NCBI RefSeq assembly: GCF_018873765.1
Contig: NC_057921.1
Span: forward strand, 25,641,784-25,705,783
Origin: Telopea speciosissima
Taxonomy: Eukaryota > Streptophyta > Magnoliopsida > Proteales > Proteaceae
DNA length: 64,000 nucleotides
Direction of reading: 5' to 3'
Positions 22,735 to 33,839 of this stretch are shown here, one piece after another. Numbering within the stretch: the first letter of the stretch is position 1; each line of letters begins with the position of its first letter. The translations under genes and the position numbers were made by a program. Under the pieces are notes generated by a model that did no database searches, was not told where the DNA came from, and saw nothing but the letters and a program-made list of their open reading frames with translations.

Positions 22735-24390
22735 GCATCATTCCCAAATATAGTTATAACATCCACATAAACCACCATTACCACAACCTTGGAATCTTTG
22801 TGATGCATAAATACAGAGTGATCAGAGTGGCACTGAGAGAAACCATAGCGAGTAACAATAGTGTTGAATTGTCAAACCAGACTCTAAGGGATTGTTTCAA
22901 CCCATAGATAGCTTTATGCAGTTTGTATACTTTTGCAGAATTCTCTCCCTAAGCAACATACCCAGGTGGTTGCTCTATATAAACGTCCTCCTACATGTCA
23001 CCATAGAGAAAAACATTCTTTATGCCCATCTGATAGAGGGGCTAGTCCAAATTAACGGCAACAGAATTGATAACAAGAATGGAGTTCAAACAGGCAATAA
23101 GAGAAAAGGTCTCAAAATAGTCAACAGCATACATCTGACTAACCCTTTGGCAACAAGATAGGCTTAAAACATTCAACAGTACCATCGGGATTGTATTTGA
23201 TATTTTATACCCAGCAACACTGAACAAGATCTTTATCAGGAGGTAAACCAACCAATGCCAATGTGCCCCGAGATAATAACACCTCCATTTCAGTGTCCAT
23301 TGCTACCTGCCAGCCAAGATGAGAAAAAGCCTCACTGTAATTATAAGGAACGGAGTTAGTAGAGAGAGAAAAGGCAAAATCATGTAATTGAACAGGAAGA
23401 TGAGAAATGGACATATACGGTTCAATAGGATACAGCCAAGGACTTTTGAGTACTGGAATGCTTACTTTATGAACAGCAATGGGAAGATCAGAATCCACTG
23501 GGAAAACCGGTGGAGTAGGATCAGGTGGCATGGGAGTAGAGGCAAGAACCACAGAATCAAAGTCCGATAGACTGATTGGTGGAGCAGGGGTCATACTAGC
23601 GGGGGGCACAGTCCTCTCGTGTCGCTGATACACCTGTAGAGGTTTATGAGGCAGAACATCTGAAGGAATGAGTTCTAGAAGTGAAGGAATGGGCAAACCT
23701 GCAACAAAAGGTAGTACAGAAGGAGAAAAGTATGGTGTATTCTCGAAAAAGTGACATCAGCACTAATGTATTGTTTATGAGAAATACGGTTGTAACATTT
23801 ATAGCTCTTTTGGGTTTGAGTATAACCAAGGGAAATGCACTTAACAGTCCGCGGGGAAATTTTATCAATATGAGGGGATAAAATGTGAACAAAACAAACG
23901 CAACCAAATACTCGTAGTCATAGAGGGAAAAGAGAACTAGTTGGATAAATCACAGAGAAAGGGGATTTGTTATCTAACACAGATGAAGGCATTCTATTGA
24001 GGAGGAAACGTGCAGAAATAATCGCAGAAATGTTTGGGAACCTGCATGTGAATCATAAGAGATTGAGCAACTTTTAATGTATTGTTTATGAGAAATGGGG
24101 TCGTAACATTTATAACCCGTTTGAGTTTGAGAATAACCAAGGGAAATACACTTAACAGCCCGGGGGGAAATTTTATCAATATGATGGGATAAAATCTGAA
24201 TAAAACAAGCACAATCAAATAGTCTTGGGCGTAAAGGGAAAAGAGAATTAGTTGAATAAATCACAGAGAAAGGGGATTTGTTATCTAACACAGACGAAGG
24301 CATTCTAATGATCAGGAAACGAGTAGCAAGGACACCAGAAATGTTTGGGAACCTACATGTGAATCATAAGAGATCAAGCAAATTTGGTGA
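22735..24390 (-). pseudogene. Ty1/copia pol remnant (integrase C-terminus, linker, start of reverse transcriptase)
   Basis: Minus-strand reading from 24390: FDCACFIQILSHHIDKISP and KCISLGYSQTQTGYKCY mark the end of integrase. Then comes a Pro/Ser-rich linker (23696-23300), then W.VAMDTEMEVLLSRGTL, YKIKYNPDGTVE, YGVDYFETF-type and QPPGYVAQGEN, IYGLKQS of the reverse transcriptase. The YVDD motif near 22760 is degraded. Several stops and frameshifts are present. The lower end stops at the LTR of the non-coding element, so RT C-terminus and RNase H are missing. An integrase segment is duplicated in tandem. Confidence 0.75.
23769..24390 (-). repeat. 311-bp tandem duplication inside the integrase C-terminal coding region
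   Basis: TATTGTTTATGAGAAAT starts at 23769 and again at 24080, and the two units stay alignable to about 24390, both encoding the CISLGY/YKCY block. They have diverged by scattered substitutions, so the duplication is not new. Confidence 0.8.
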
Positions 24391-25244
24391 TCCAGATATG
24401 ACATGTGGCTGATCCAAATATCCTCTTTTATCTGGTGTGTTTCAGTTTGTTGCTCAAATTTGTGGCATGAGTCCTCATCTGGGTACTCATGGTAAGCTTT
24501 AGTCCGAAGTCATTTCACCATGTGCCTGCATGAAACTTTGAAAACTCTTTGAAAGTCGACCTTCTGACAAAATGGTTTGGGAGCTGAAAATGCTAGTCCA
24601 GAAACTAAATACATGGTGGACCATTGATGCCTTATCAATCTAATCATTAGTTTGGCCATATGAATTCCACTTTCCTTGAATTATGTGGGCCATCCAAATG
24701 CATATTTGCACAAATTTACGACAGAAGGATAAAAGAAGGCATTATCTAAGGACATACCTGCACCCCCCCCCCCCCACACACACGAAGGGGACAGTCCCCC
24801 TTAATGTTGATCATATTCATTGTTCCTATGGCAATTACTTTTCCTATAGAAAGCAGAAAAGCTCCTTCAAAGGAAAACAAGCATAGAGCCATGGATGACA
24901 GCAAAGAGAGCATCAGGGAACTAAAATACTTCAAGGACAGCATTTTCAAACCATCCAAGTCCAAAAAGTGAGAAGAACAACGCATTGTAAAGAATGAAGG
25001 AGAACAAGGCATCGTACAACATTGCTTTGATGGTGGAGAGTTAAATTTTCCAAATATTGCCAAAGTCAGGTGTGTCCGTCCTCTATATCTGGTACATGCA
25101 TTAACAATCAATTTCTTGTTTTCCTTATCTTTCTGACAATGATGAGTGCTCTCTCGTCTGGTTGGGAAATAGTATAGTTGAGTTGATTAATCCTGTAATT
25201 GCAAATATTTTGAGGTTATATATCTTTTTTTTATGGAATATAAA
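24391..25244. other. No gene recognised
   Basis: Contains a C-run followed by (CA)n at about 24763-24782. Open frames show no known motif. Confidence 0.55.
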
Positions 25245-25255
25245 ACCATTCAAAA

Positions 25256-25426
25256 GCGGGTGGACCTTGGTGCGACGGTTAAGTTACTCCATTGTGACCA
25301 AGTGGTCATGGCTTCAAGTCTCTGGAGACAGCCTCTCTATGAAGCAGGGGTAAGGTTGCCGCCTACATTATGACCTTCCCCAGATCCTGCAGTGGCAGGA
25401 GCCTTGTGGTACGCCGTCTTTTTTAT
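25256..25426 (+). mobile_element. Au-type SINE, copy 1
   Basis: 171 bp with the order of the plant Au SINE: GGTGCGACGGTTAAGTTAC (box A region), CCATTGTGACCAAGTGGTCA, box-B-like GGCTTCAAGTCTC, GGAGACAGCCTCTCTATGAA, ATTATGACC, CAGTGGCAGGAGCCT and a T-rich tail. ACCATTCAAAA (25245-25255) and ACCATTGAAAA (25427-25437) are the target-site duplication. tRNA-derived and non-coding; it is copied by LINE enzymes. Confidence 0.85.
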
Positions 25427-25437
25427 ACCATTGAAAA

Positions 25438-25689
25438 ACTAATCATCAAATAACATACTATGGTGGTCTGTCAATAGTTCCCTTCAAACTTTTCTGGTAT
25501 TGCCTTGGTAGCTAGTCTATGAGCAACAGAAATCCAGATGAGGTCTTGCTTTAAAATAGGTACATAACCAAAAATCTCAATTGTAGCATCAATATTTTTT
25601 TTTAGAAAAAAGAGTAATTCTCATGGCCAAGGATGATCATTCCTTGCAATCAGTCCATTCATCTAACTTGGTGTTTCCCAGTGATATTA
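25438..25689. other. No gene recognised
   Basis: Short spacer between the SINE and the LINE remnant; T-run near 25591. Confidence 0.5.
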
Positions 25690-26963
25690 GTCTCTGCAAT
25701 CACCTGCAAAACAAAAATCCATATTCCATAATAAATTGATTTTTAAACAGTACCACAGAAGCCCAACTGCCTTCTCTGGTTTTATAATCATAACTCTCAT
25801 CACAAATGATCAGTGGATGATTCATAGTTATAAATGTGCAAATCTTGAATCCACTTACAAATATTTTGTAAAACAACCCATGGATTTTGGGGAACATTGA
25901 TGGAAAACACACGAATTTCTTGCATAACACAGGAATAATCAAATCTATAAGACCAGTTCATAAACCCAATTCCGTTTGGAAAAATTGCAAGAGAGTATGC
26001 CACCAGAAAGTTTATACTGAGTAAGGAGGCCATCATCTTAAATTTTTCAGAAGAATTAACTTGAACTCAGGGTGTAGTTTTACTGTTAGCTTCCAAAGGA
26101 ATTGCCACTCTACTTTGTGCAGATTCCACCAATCCGCATAGAAGGAAGTTCGTAACAGGTGAGATGCTATCACTTCAGATGAAAGGTTACCTTTCTTAGT
26201 AACTGGGCAGATCAAGAAATCTGGGTGATGTGCCTAAGTAATGAAATCTTCAAAATACTTTCAACAATATGATGAAGGAAATTGAGTGTATTAGATTAGT
26301 GTTTCACCAAAGTTAAGAAGCTCGTGAGCCTTGCAACAAAAATTGATGGTTGGTAGGATTGTTGCAAGTTACTAAACCCATCAAGATTAGGAATCCAATG
26401 GCCAATCCTATCTCCCATCTCCTATCTTGCTACAAAGTATAGTTCTAATCTATTTAACATTATTTCAAATCCAAGAGCCATTTTTAAGTCTCAAACACGG
26501 CTCAAGTAGTTCAGAGGTTCAAAAGTATTTAGCTTTTAGCACACGGACCCAAAGGGCAGAGGAATTAGTAAGGAGACGCCAACCTAGTTTCAGAATCCTG
26601 TTCTTTCCATGACCCACCCCTCTTAAGTGAGACACAAATGTCTGAAGTAGGAATCAAGGAAAGGGATTGAATAGAAGAACTCCCGAGCATTTAGTGATCT
26701 CAGATGCATCCATATCAACGGAACGAGTGCCTCATTATTTTGATGAATCATTTCTTCGGACAAGCCTTGTTATGGATTAAGCTCTTCCGAATTCTTAACA
26801 ACCCCCCCCCCCCAAAAAAAAATCGTTTGATTTTACAAATATTTCATGGGTAAAGATGATGTCAAATAGTTGTCTATCTTTGACAAATGTCGTTTGGCAT
26901 GGACAAATATATCTATCAAGATAAACTTAAGCCTATTCACTAATACTTTTGCAATAATTTTAT

Positions 26964-27095
26964 GGGAAAGAGAATGCTACATGGCTTGCGAAATGACCGT
27001 CGCACTCACTTGGAACACTAGAAACTATAAGGGCTGCAACAGTCATTTTACGTGCCCCTATGCCAAGGCGCAGGGTCGGTGTGTGCTTTCTCACT
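26964..27095. mobile_element. MITE, 132 bp, inserted inside the LINE reverse transcriptase
   Basis: Flanked by AATTTTAT on both sides (26956-26963 and 27096-27103). Ends GGGAAAGAGAATG and GTGCTTTCTCACT are weak inverted repeats. Removing it and one duplication joins SYKI to IAKVL of the RT, so the insertion is later than the LINE. Confidence 0.75.
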
Positions 27096-27581
27096 AATTT
27101 TATAAGAAACAATACATACACTTGTAGGCTTAAAATCTTGGAACCAAGGAGATAAGGGTGTGGTTAGTCCCAAAACTTAAGATGTTATTTTGGAGAAAAA
27201 AAAATCATGAACACCATTAACAATATCATCTTTAATGATATCCCAACACTAATGATAGAAAACAATAGATATACCATCATGACCTAGGGCCTTAAAAGCT
27301 CCAACACTGAAAACAAGAAATTTAATTTCCTCTTTCGATGGTATAGTTGTCAATGCTAAATTCTCCTAGTCTGAAAGAGTGGGCTAAGATAAAGTTTCAA
27401 TGAAATATGGGTGTAATAGATTAGAAGAGGCAAATATACCTCTTAGATGATCAACAAAAATTGTGCCAATGTAGGTGTATCATAGACCATATTCCCATCA
27501 TGGTCCTTAATATAGACAATAAAATTTTTTCTCTATTGAGACCAGCTATTATATGGTAGAATTTAGAATTTTAATCCCATC

Positions 27582-27914
27582 GGCTCCGTTTGGTTGCAAG
27601 GGGAAGTAAAGGGAAGGGAGGTGAAATTTTTTAACTTAAAAAAGAAATTTTTGTAATTATTACACCATGTGAGTATGTCACTAACTCTAAATCATTCCAT
27701 ATTTGGTTATTAAATTTCACTCTACTTTTCATCCAATTTCCTATGGTTTTAAAAGTAGAATAAAAATTACATGTAAAATTTATCATTACTAAATATGGTA
27801 TGAAATTTAAATAGTTTATACAATCACATTGGTTAATTATTACAAAAGTTTCTTTTAAGGTTTGAAATTTTCATTTCCCTTCCCTTTAATTCTCTTTGCA
27901 ACCAAACGTAACCC
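27582..27914. mobile_element. Fold-back MITE, about 333 bp
   Basis: Left end GGCTCCGTTTGGTTGCAAGG and right end CTTTGCAACCAAACGTAACC are inverted repeats that extend inward (GTAAAGGGAAGGGAGGTGAA against TTCATTTCCCTTCCCTTTAA). The interior is AT-rich and non-coding. The target-site duplication is unclear, so the superfamily is not assigned. It lies within the LINE remnant. Confidence 0.7.
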
Positions 27915-28338
27915 TCATGAATGAGAGGAACCAATCTAATTCTTCTTTTTTTATTTTTTATTTTTTTTTGTATGAAGGAACTATTCTAATTCAAAAATGA
28001 AGAATTGTCCAAGAACAACATTTTGAGGATTCCAACTTATGGTAGTGCAGAAAAAGAGATTCTTTGAAACTAAGGAGATGCAAAAAAAAATCCTATTCCA
28101 CTTTTTAAGAAAACTCCCATACCTTTTAGCTTAAGAATCTAGTATTGTTGGCCTAACATTTCCCTTTTAGATCTTAGATTTAAAATCTAGAAATTGTAGA
28201 TGTTTGAACCATGCTACTTTAAAGAAAAAGAGTTTCTTACTACGATCATTTAGGCTGGCAGGTCTGCCAAAGAATGGGTTGTGCTCAGACCATAGTTTGT
28301 AAATATACGAATAATACATGTATAAATTCATGCTCCCA

Positions 28339-28507
28339 CTGTGTCTTGGTGCAACAGTAAGGTTGCTCCATTGTAACCAAGTGGCCACAAGTTCAAGTTT
28401 GGAGACAGCCTCTCTGCAAAAGCAGGGGTAAAGGTGTGTACATTATGACTCTCCTCAGACCTTGCAGTTGCGGGAGCCTCATGCACTGGGTACACCCTTT
28501 TCCTTTT
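28339..28507 (+). mobile_element. Au-type SINE, copy 2
   Basis: Same layout as copy 1: GGTGCAACAGTAAGGTTGC, CCATTGTAACCAAGTGGCCA, AGTTTGGAGACAGCCTCTC, ATTATGACTCTCCTCAGACC, GCACTGGGTACACCC and a T-rich tail. Duplication AATTCATGCTCCCA (28325-28338) and AATTCGTGTTCCCA (28508-28521), two mismatches. Confidence 0.85.
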
Positions 28508-28550
28508 AATTCGTGTTCCCATATTATTCTCGAAACCACATACTCTAAAG

Positions 28551-28700
28551 TAAGGGTGTCAAAATCAAACCGAAACCGTTTATTAGAAAGAACCGAGCCG
28601 TTTATACCGAAACCATAAAACCGTTTTAAATGGTTCGGTTTTGGTTTTCAAATTGAGACCATTTAGTTCAACAGTTCGTGCCTTTAAACAATATGTTGCT
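28551..28700. repeat. hAT-like MITE end (TAAGGGTGTC family), partial
   Basis: Starts TAAGGGTGTCAAAATCAAAC, followed by repeated AACCG/CGGTT words, the same style as the complete element at 63282-63914. Its opposite end is not visible nearby. Confidence 0.45.
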
Positions 28701-29887
28701 AATTAATTTGAAAACAATGAAAATCAAACATGGATTGATAGAAGTGTATATGTGAAATTTGTAGTAAAATAATTGAGTTGGATTCATTCAAATACATTAG
28801 TATAATAGTATTCGATGTTACTATGAATATCTTGGCCGATATGCACTAGGGTTAAAGTTTGCATCTGAGGCCAATATACATAGGATACTACAAAGAGGAT
28901 GAAAGTATGTAAATGTTTAAGGCACCACCCCAAGGTGGTGAGATGAAATGTGTCAAGATCCTTCCCAGAAGAGTTGAGGTCAAGGTGGCCAATACACTAC
29001 CCCGATGAGTTGGAGACAATATGAAGGTATGAAAGCATGAATTCCCTCTATGATGGAGCAGGTGCAATACTGATGCTCTAAAAAGGAAATGTAAAGAATA
29101 GAAAATAAAGTAAATAAGGTAAAACAAAGCAAAGCAAAGAAGGTAGTGTATATAATGAAGTAAGATTTACAGTACATTTTGTAAATTATGAACTCATATG
29201 ATTTAAAGTTTGTAAAGTATGTTTTGTGGCAATGATGCATTTATCGTTGTTTTTTTGACACTTTGCTTTTTGGGCTGTCGAACTCACCCTTATGCAATGA
29301 TTGAAGAGAATGATGGACACTATGGGGAGTATGTGGATGCTTGATGGAGCTTTGATGGATCTTTCTTATTTAGTTGTCTTTATTAGAAATTGATAATGTT
29401 CTTTTTTTTTTTTTGTGATGTAATTAATGAAGTAGTGTTCATTTTGTGGTTGTTTTTGAATGGTTTGGTAAACTGATTTAGACAAGTAAATTTTCATAAT
29501 GAACATTAAGAAGATGGGTGATAGGGGAATTTCTTCACCTACCATTAAAAATTGTTTATGCATAACTACTTTTCAAATGATTTTTCATTCTACATTATAT
29601 TATGTCTAATAGTTACCAGACAGTTTTTATTTTTTCATCAAAATCTTTAATGATTTTTTTTTAAATTGGCCAAAAACAAAATGAAAAATGATACCAAAAG
29701 ACCTTTAGTTGAGCACCTAGATGACAATAATGTTTTTTTAGTGACCAGTTTTTTCCATGAGGCGAGTCTAAGAGATTTAAGGTTTGACGAAACTAACCCT
29801 AACGGGAAGGTAGGAAGGGAAGACGTGTCACTGAAGGAGGATTGAGTCAGAGAGGAAGATTTTAATGGAGGGACATTTTAGGCCAAG
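28701..29887. other. No gene recognised
   Basis: AT-rich DNA. Frames at 28888-29240 and 29366-29563 are hydrophobic but low in complexity, with no known motif. Confidence 0.55.
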
Positions 29888-30540
29888 CTAGGGAGGTAGG
29901 GATAGAGGTTGAAGGTGGTGAGGATGTGTCACTCGGTGATGTTGGGGGAGAGATAGAAGGCAGCCACGATACAAGAGTGGTGGTCCTAGAAGAGAGAGTT
30001 GGGTATTATTGTGCATGGTAGAATGCCAAGGGATTTGGCCCCATTTACTCAGGTCAAAGCGTAAGCTAGTGATGCTTTCGGCTACTGAACTCTCACCATC
30101 TAGGGTGCAGTACTCCACCGCTTCGCCTAGCAGCACGATGCTTGTATTGCTCTCCCACAACCCCGTCTTTCAAGGGGAATCGTTCTTCATCAAATTTCAC
30201 ATGGTAGGAGATAATCATCCTCTTGGTTGCAGTGTCAAAACACTTGTATTCTTTATGACAAGAAACGTATCCCTTTAAGGTGTGAAGACTAGACGTATAA
30301 TCGAGCTTGTTTTGATAAAAAAAGAGCAAAAGAGGATAATATGCAGTGCCAAACACCTTTAGGTGATCATATGTTAGTTGTTTACCATAAAGTGGATATA
30401 TAGGTGACATATTATGGAGCATAGGTACGTGTGGGTATTCGGTTAGTAAGAAACACCGTCATATTGAATGCATGGTGCCAAAATTGTCGTAGCACAAAAG
30501 CATGCGCAAGAAGTGCAGGACCAGTTTCCACACCATATTT
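29888..30540 (-). pseudogene. Ty1/copia integrase C-terminal fragment and linker
   Basis: Minus strand 30422-30150 reads SPIYPLYGKQLTYDHLKVFG, YPLLLFFYQNKLDYTSS, GYVSCHKEYKCFDTATKR, VIISYHVKFDEERFPLKD-type. This is the region after the DDE core where the integrase contacts the linker to RT. Upstream (30423-30540) it continues through a frameshift with an FLTNR-like stretch. Downstream (30092-29888) is Ser/Pro-rich linker sequence. No RT follows. A fragment only. Confidence 0.75.
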
Positions 30541-30559
30541 TTACTAGATCCTCGTTTTT

Positions 30560-30643
30560 CTTACTTTCTTTGTTTGGATCCGTGAGCCAACCCCATTAAG
30601 TTGGGATAAGGCTGAGTTAGTAGTTTGTTGTTTGTTGAAGTAC
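30560..30643 (+). repeat. RTE-type LINE 3' end with (TTG)n-like tail
   Basis: GGATCCGTGAGCCAACCCCA, TTAAGTTGGGATAAGGCTGA and a TTGTTG-rich end match the common 3' terminus of plant RTE non-LTR elements. No RTE coding sequence adjoins it, so this is a very short copy or an end swept along with flanking DNA. Confidence 0.55.
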
Positions 30644-30859
30644 ATCTAATATCCTTTTAGAGTTAGAACCATAGTCATGTAGATTAACTAATCTATTGCA
30701 GAATATCTGTAGATCTTTGGATATGATTTACTTAAGATTCTAGAATAATGATAATGACAATAGAAAAAAGGGACATCAGATTGGATGGTCAAAAATTTGT
30801 CAACCCACTAGTTGCGGAGGTCTTGGACTACATAAATCAGCAACACATAATAGGCCCTC
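30644..30859. repeat. First copy of a roughly 65-bp direct repeat; no gene
   Basis: CTAATATCCTTTTAGAGTTAGAACCATAGTCATGTAGATTAACTAATC-type sequence near 30649-30700 recurs, diverged, at 32939-32992. The two copies bracket the LINE remnant. Confidence 0.5.
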
Positions 30860-32304
30860 ATTCTTAAACTGGGGTGGAGGCTACTCACTGAAAAGTCTTC
30901 CATTTGGGCTCGAATCCTTAAAGCAAAGTACTTCCTAAAGATCTCAATTTTTTACCCTAAAACACTAGCCAAACAGGATTTTGGATTTGGAATAGTATTG
31001 TATCAGTCCTTCCAGACCTAAAGAAAATGGTGTGTTTTCGGGTTGGTAATGGGAAAAATACCCGTTGTTGGTTTGATCCCTGGATACCATCAAAACCAGA
31101 TCATACTTTTCCCTCAATCAAATTTTTTTAATCTGAACTTTGTTAATGTAAATGACTTGATCTCTGATGGTAATTGGAATCAACTTACTATGTGTTCTTG
31201 CTTCCCTAATCATGTTATTAATAATATTTTGGAATCTGATGATGTTTGGAGTTGTTCCCTTTCTAATTTAAGGTCGTTTTCTACTCAACTCACGGCCAAG
31301 TTCATTTCATCAACTAATCAGCCCTGCCCCATGATCACCAAATAGGTGGCGTTTTTTCTGAAAGATTAACATTCATCCGAGATTTAAAATGTTCTTTGGT
31401 GTGTCTTACATGCAGGACTACCTGTTAAAGCTTCTATCTCGTAATGGATGCCCGTCGAACCTACTTGTGTTTTCTATGGTGCTGGGTGATGAATTGATTT
31501 GGCATCTATTCATGTCATGTAATTGGACTAAGCGTATTTGGGCATCTGGCTCTTTCAGATTCAGAATTGAGCATCTATCCAACCCTTCATTAGCACATCT
31601 GTGTACTTCTATCCTTTGCTCAAAAAGATTTGATAAACAATCTTTATTTTGGTTTTTTTCAATCTTTATTATTACATGCTATTGCATTTAGTCGATAAGA
31701 AACAAAGTTGTTGAGGGATTGGCCAAGGCTGATCCCATTATGGTTTTGAGAGATGTATTTCGATGGCTTGCCGATTTACATATTCAACCCCCATCTCATA
31801 CTATATAATCATCATCACCCTGCACATACTTATCTCATAAATCGATCCAGAATTCTAACTCTGACTTGCAATTCCCCTAATTTGTGCAGGCATCTATGAC
31901 TCTAAATTAAGATTAACTGGTTGGGTTTTTCAATTTTGCTAAATGGCCAGGATGGTTTAACATATGCAAGTAGACTAACAACCACTGATGAGAAGGAGAC
32001 AGCACTTTATGGACTCTTACAAGGGTGGAAACATGTTGTGAAGGATAATATCAAGCTCAAAGAATTGTGGTGCTACAACACAGATCTTTGTTCTTTATTT
32101 TATCCAAGTGATAAAATATATTTACCCTGGAACTTACTTAAACACTACTTTAGTTTAGCTGAGGAAACTGCATACTTCTCTAACATTAGTTTTAAATGGT
32201 GTAGTAACAAAACCTTTTATAAATCGGTTTTGGGTTTGGCTAGGTCTAGGGACAATAGCAGTTGTTCTCTTCCAAATCCTAGTGATATACATATTTCACT
32301 TTAA
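30860..32304 (+). pseudogene. L1-type LINE ORF2 3' fragment (pre-zf-RVT to RNase H)
   Basis: Plus strand. Near 30890-31080, LESLKQST and VGNGKNTRCWFDPWIPS-like sequence mark the region before zf-RVT. 31120-31345 is LNFVNVNDLISDGNWNQL, the usual 'ISDLI..G.WN' block. 31400-31690 covers a decayed zf-RVT. The last open frame (31921-32304) begins INWLGFSILLN, has ETALYGLLQGWKH and SVLGLARSRD, and resembles RNase H of plant LINEs (G.S..L.....E..AL..GL). Stops and frameshifts throughout. The 5' truncation is typical of LINEs. Confidence 0.6.
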
Positions 32305-33415
32305 GATATATAAGGTTTCTTCTCATAATATTAATAAATAAAAAAAAAACCCTAACCTATTCCAAACCTTGGAGCCAATATCAATTATTCAAGTTGTTGA
32401 TGTTTTAATAGAATAAAATGGACAGAAAGTATAAGACTAGAAACATAATATAACAAACAGTAAGAATGAGACTTATCTGATTAGTATGGCACCGAAATAT
32501 CCTTGTAGAAAGAAGTACACCAATACACGTCCTCTTATGATATCCGAATAATAAAGGTAGAGTTGAGCCGCATCAAGCGATGCTCTCCTTAAAGTTTTTA
32601 GATGCTCCAATTCTTTAATCCGAGTTGACCATGTACTAACTCATTATCACTGACAGACTACGGTAGAGAAGAAAACAAAAACTGAAATTGCTTCCAAAAA
32701 TGGTGTTCAGAAAAGGCAAGACCTCCTCTCCTTATATAGTAGAGGAAGAGACGTAACTAAGGGGTGTCTTTTTTCAGACGATGTGTTTTTTAACCATTCA
32801 AACAAGTCTTTCAATAGACACACTCATTGGTCATTTAGGTGTCTATTAGAAAACGATAAAATCCTTTAATAAAAAAATTAATAAATATTTTGAATCAAGT
32901 ATTTCAAAATCATTTAAATCTCCAATAGTTGAAATACTTCTAATATCCTTTTGGGGCTAGAACCATAGTTATCGAGATTAATTAATCGATTCTAAATCTT
33001 GGAGCCAATACCAAACCTTGGTCTTATTTAAAGGTTTGAATTGTAAAGCAAAATCATATATTGAATCGTTTAAATCATAATTGATAAACTGTTTAGTAAT
33101 CAATTCAATTTTGATTTTAAGAAGTGAAACTGTTTATTAAATGGTTCAGTATTGATTTTAAGAATTGAAATCATTTACATGTTGGTTTTGAACCAATTAA
33201 AATTGGTTACCCAAAAAAAAAAACCTAATTAAAATCGATATAGTATGTAACTGAGTATACATAATCAATGAACAAAAAAAATGAGTTAGTCGGCAATCTA
33301 AACTCACAAATTAAAATGAAACCATTTAATAATCAGTTGGTTCGATTTTGGTTTTAACCGGTTGGTTCAGGTTCGTTTCTTGGCTTTGGGTTAAGAGTCG
33401 TATTGACACCCTTGG
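32305..33415. other. No gene; repeat debris and a MITE right end
   Basis: Contains the second copy of the direct repeat seen near 30650 (about 32939-32992), a duplicated CTTGGAGCCAATA word, and AT-rich DNA. It ends with AACCGGTTGGTT and GTATTGACACCCTTG (33400-33412), matching the right end of the TAAGGGTGTC hAT-like family. Confidence 0.5.
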
Positions 33416-33839
33416 GCGGTTGCTCTCAAAGTTCCTTCTGCTGATATTCTCTGCGGCAAAGAGCACTTTTAAACTTGAGGGCATTTAGGTCCCGTTTGGT
33501 AACACTTCTGGAGAGTACTTCTGGTGTTCTTTGCTAACTCGCAATGATCCCATCTCCTATAGGATCTTCACTCTATATTATCGAGCCATGAATTTCACCT
33601 TAGTACTTCCATAGCTGGTACTCCTTCTGTAAGCATGGCTTAACGCAGTTCTTCAAGTTTATCTCCAGCTGCATCCGAAGGTAATTCCTCTAGTTGCGGA
33701 TGTAGCCGTGGTCGTGGCCGTGGTAGGGTCCGTGGTGGTCGCTTTCAACAAGGTCGTCTTTGGTGCCAAATCTACAATTGCATGAACCATTGCAACCAAA
33801 TTTTAGACGCTGAATTGTCACCCCACGACATTGATGACA

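Larger units (their letters stand above)
25690..28305 (-). pseudogene. L1-type LINE ORF2 remnant with two nested MITEs
   Basis: Minus-strand order is that of ORF2. End of endonuclease: LWSEHNPFFG near 28290, then KLFFFKVAWFKHLQFLD. Linker and YHDGNMVYDTPTLAQF near 27500. RT start: a degraded PISLCNVSYKI near 27110, resuming after a MITE as IAKVLVNRLK. Late region: WRLLTNSSALWVRVLKAKYF and GSWIWNN near 26550-26430, IGDGRWDRIGHWIPNLDGF near 26400. zf-RVT: WQFLWKLTVKLHPEFKL and DGLLTQYKL near 26100-26020. An RNase H-like end, NQFIMEYGFLFCR, near 25700. Many stops; the middle of the RT, with its catalytic motif, appears lost. Confidence 0.7.

Noticed and set aside
25256..25330. tRNA-like start (box A and box B)
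   Set aside because: It continues into the Au SINE core with a target duplication, and no cloverleaf with acceptor stem can be formed by eye; it is a SINE, not a tRNA gene.
28551..33412. A single 4.9-kb hAT element from TAAGGGTGTC (28551) to TTGACACCCTT (33412)
   Set aside because: Flanking 8-bp sequences do not match, and the interior is unrelated Copia/LINE debris; two separate partial MITE ends are more likely.
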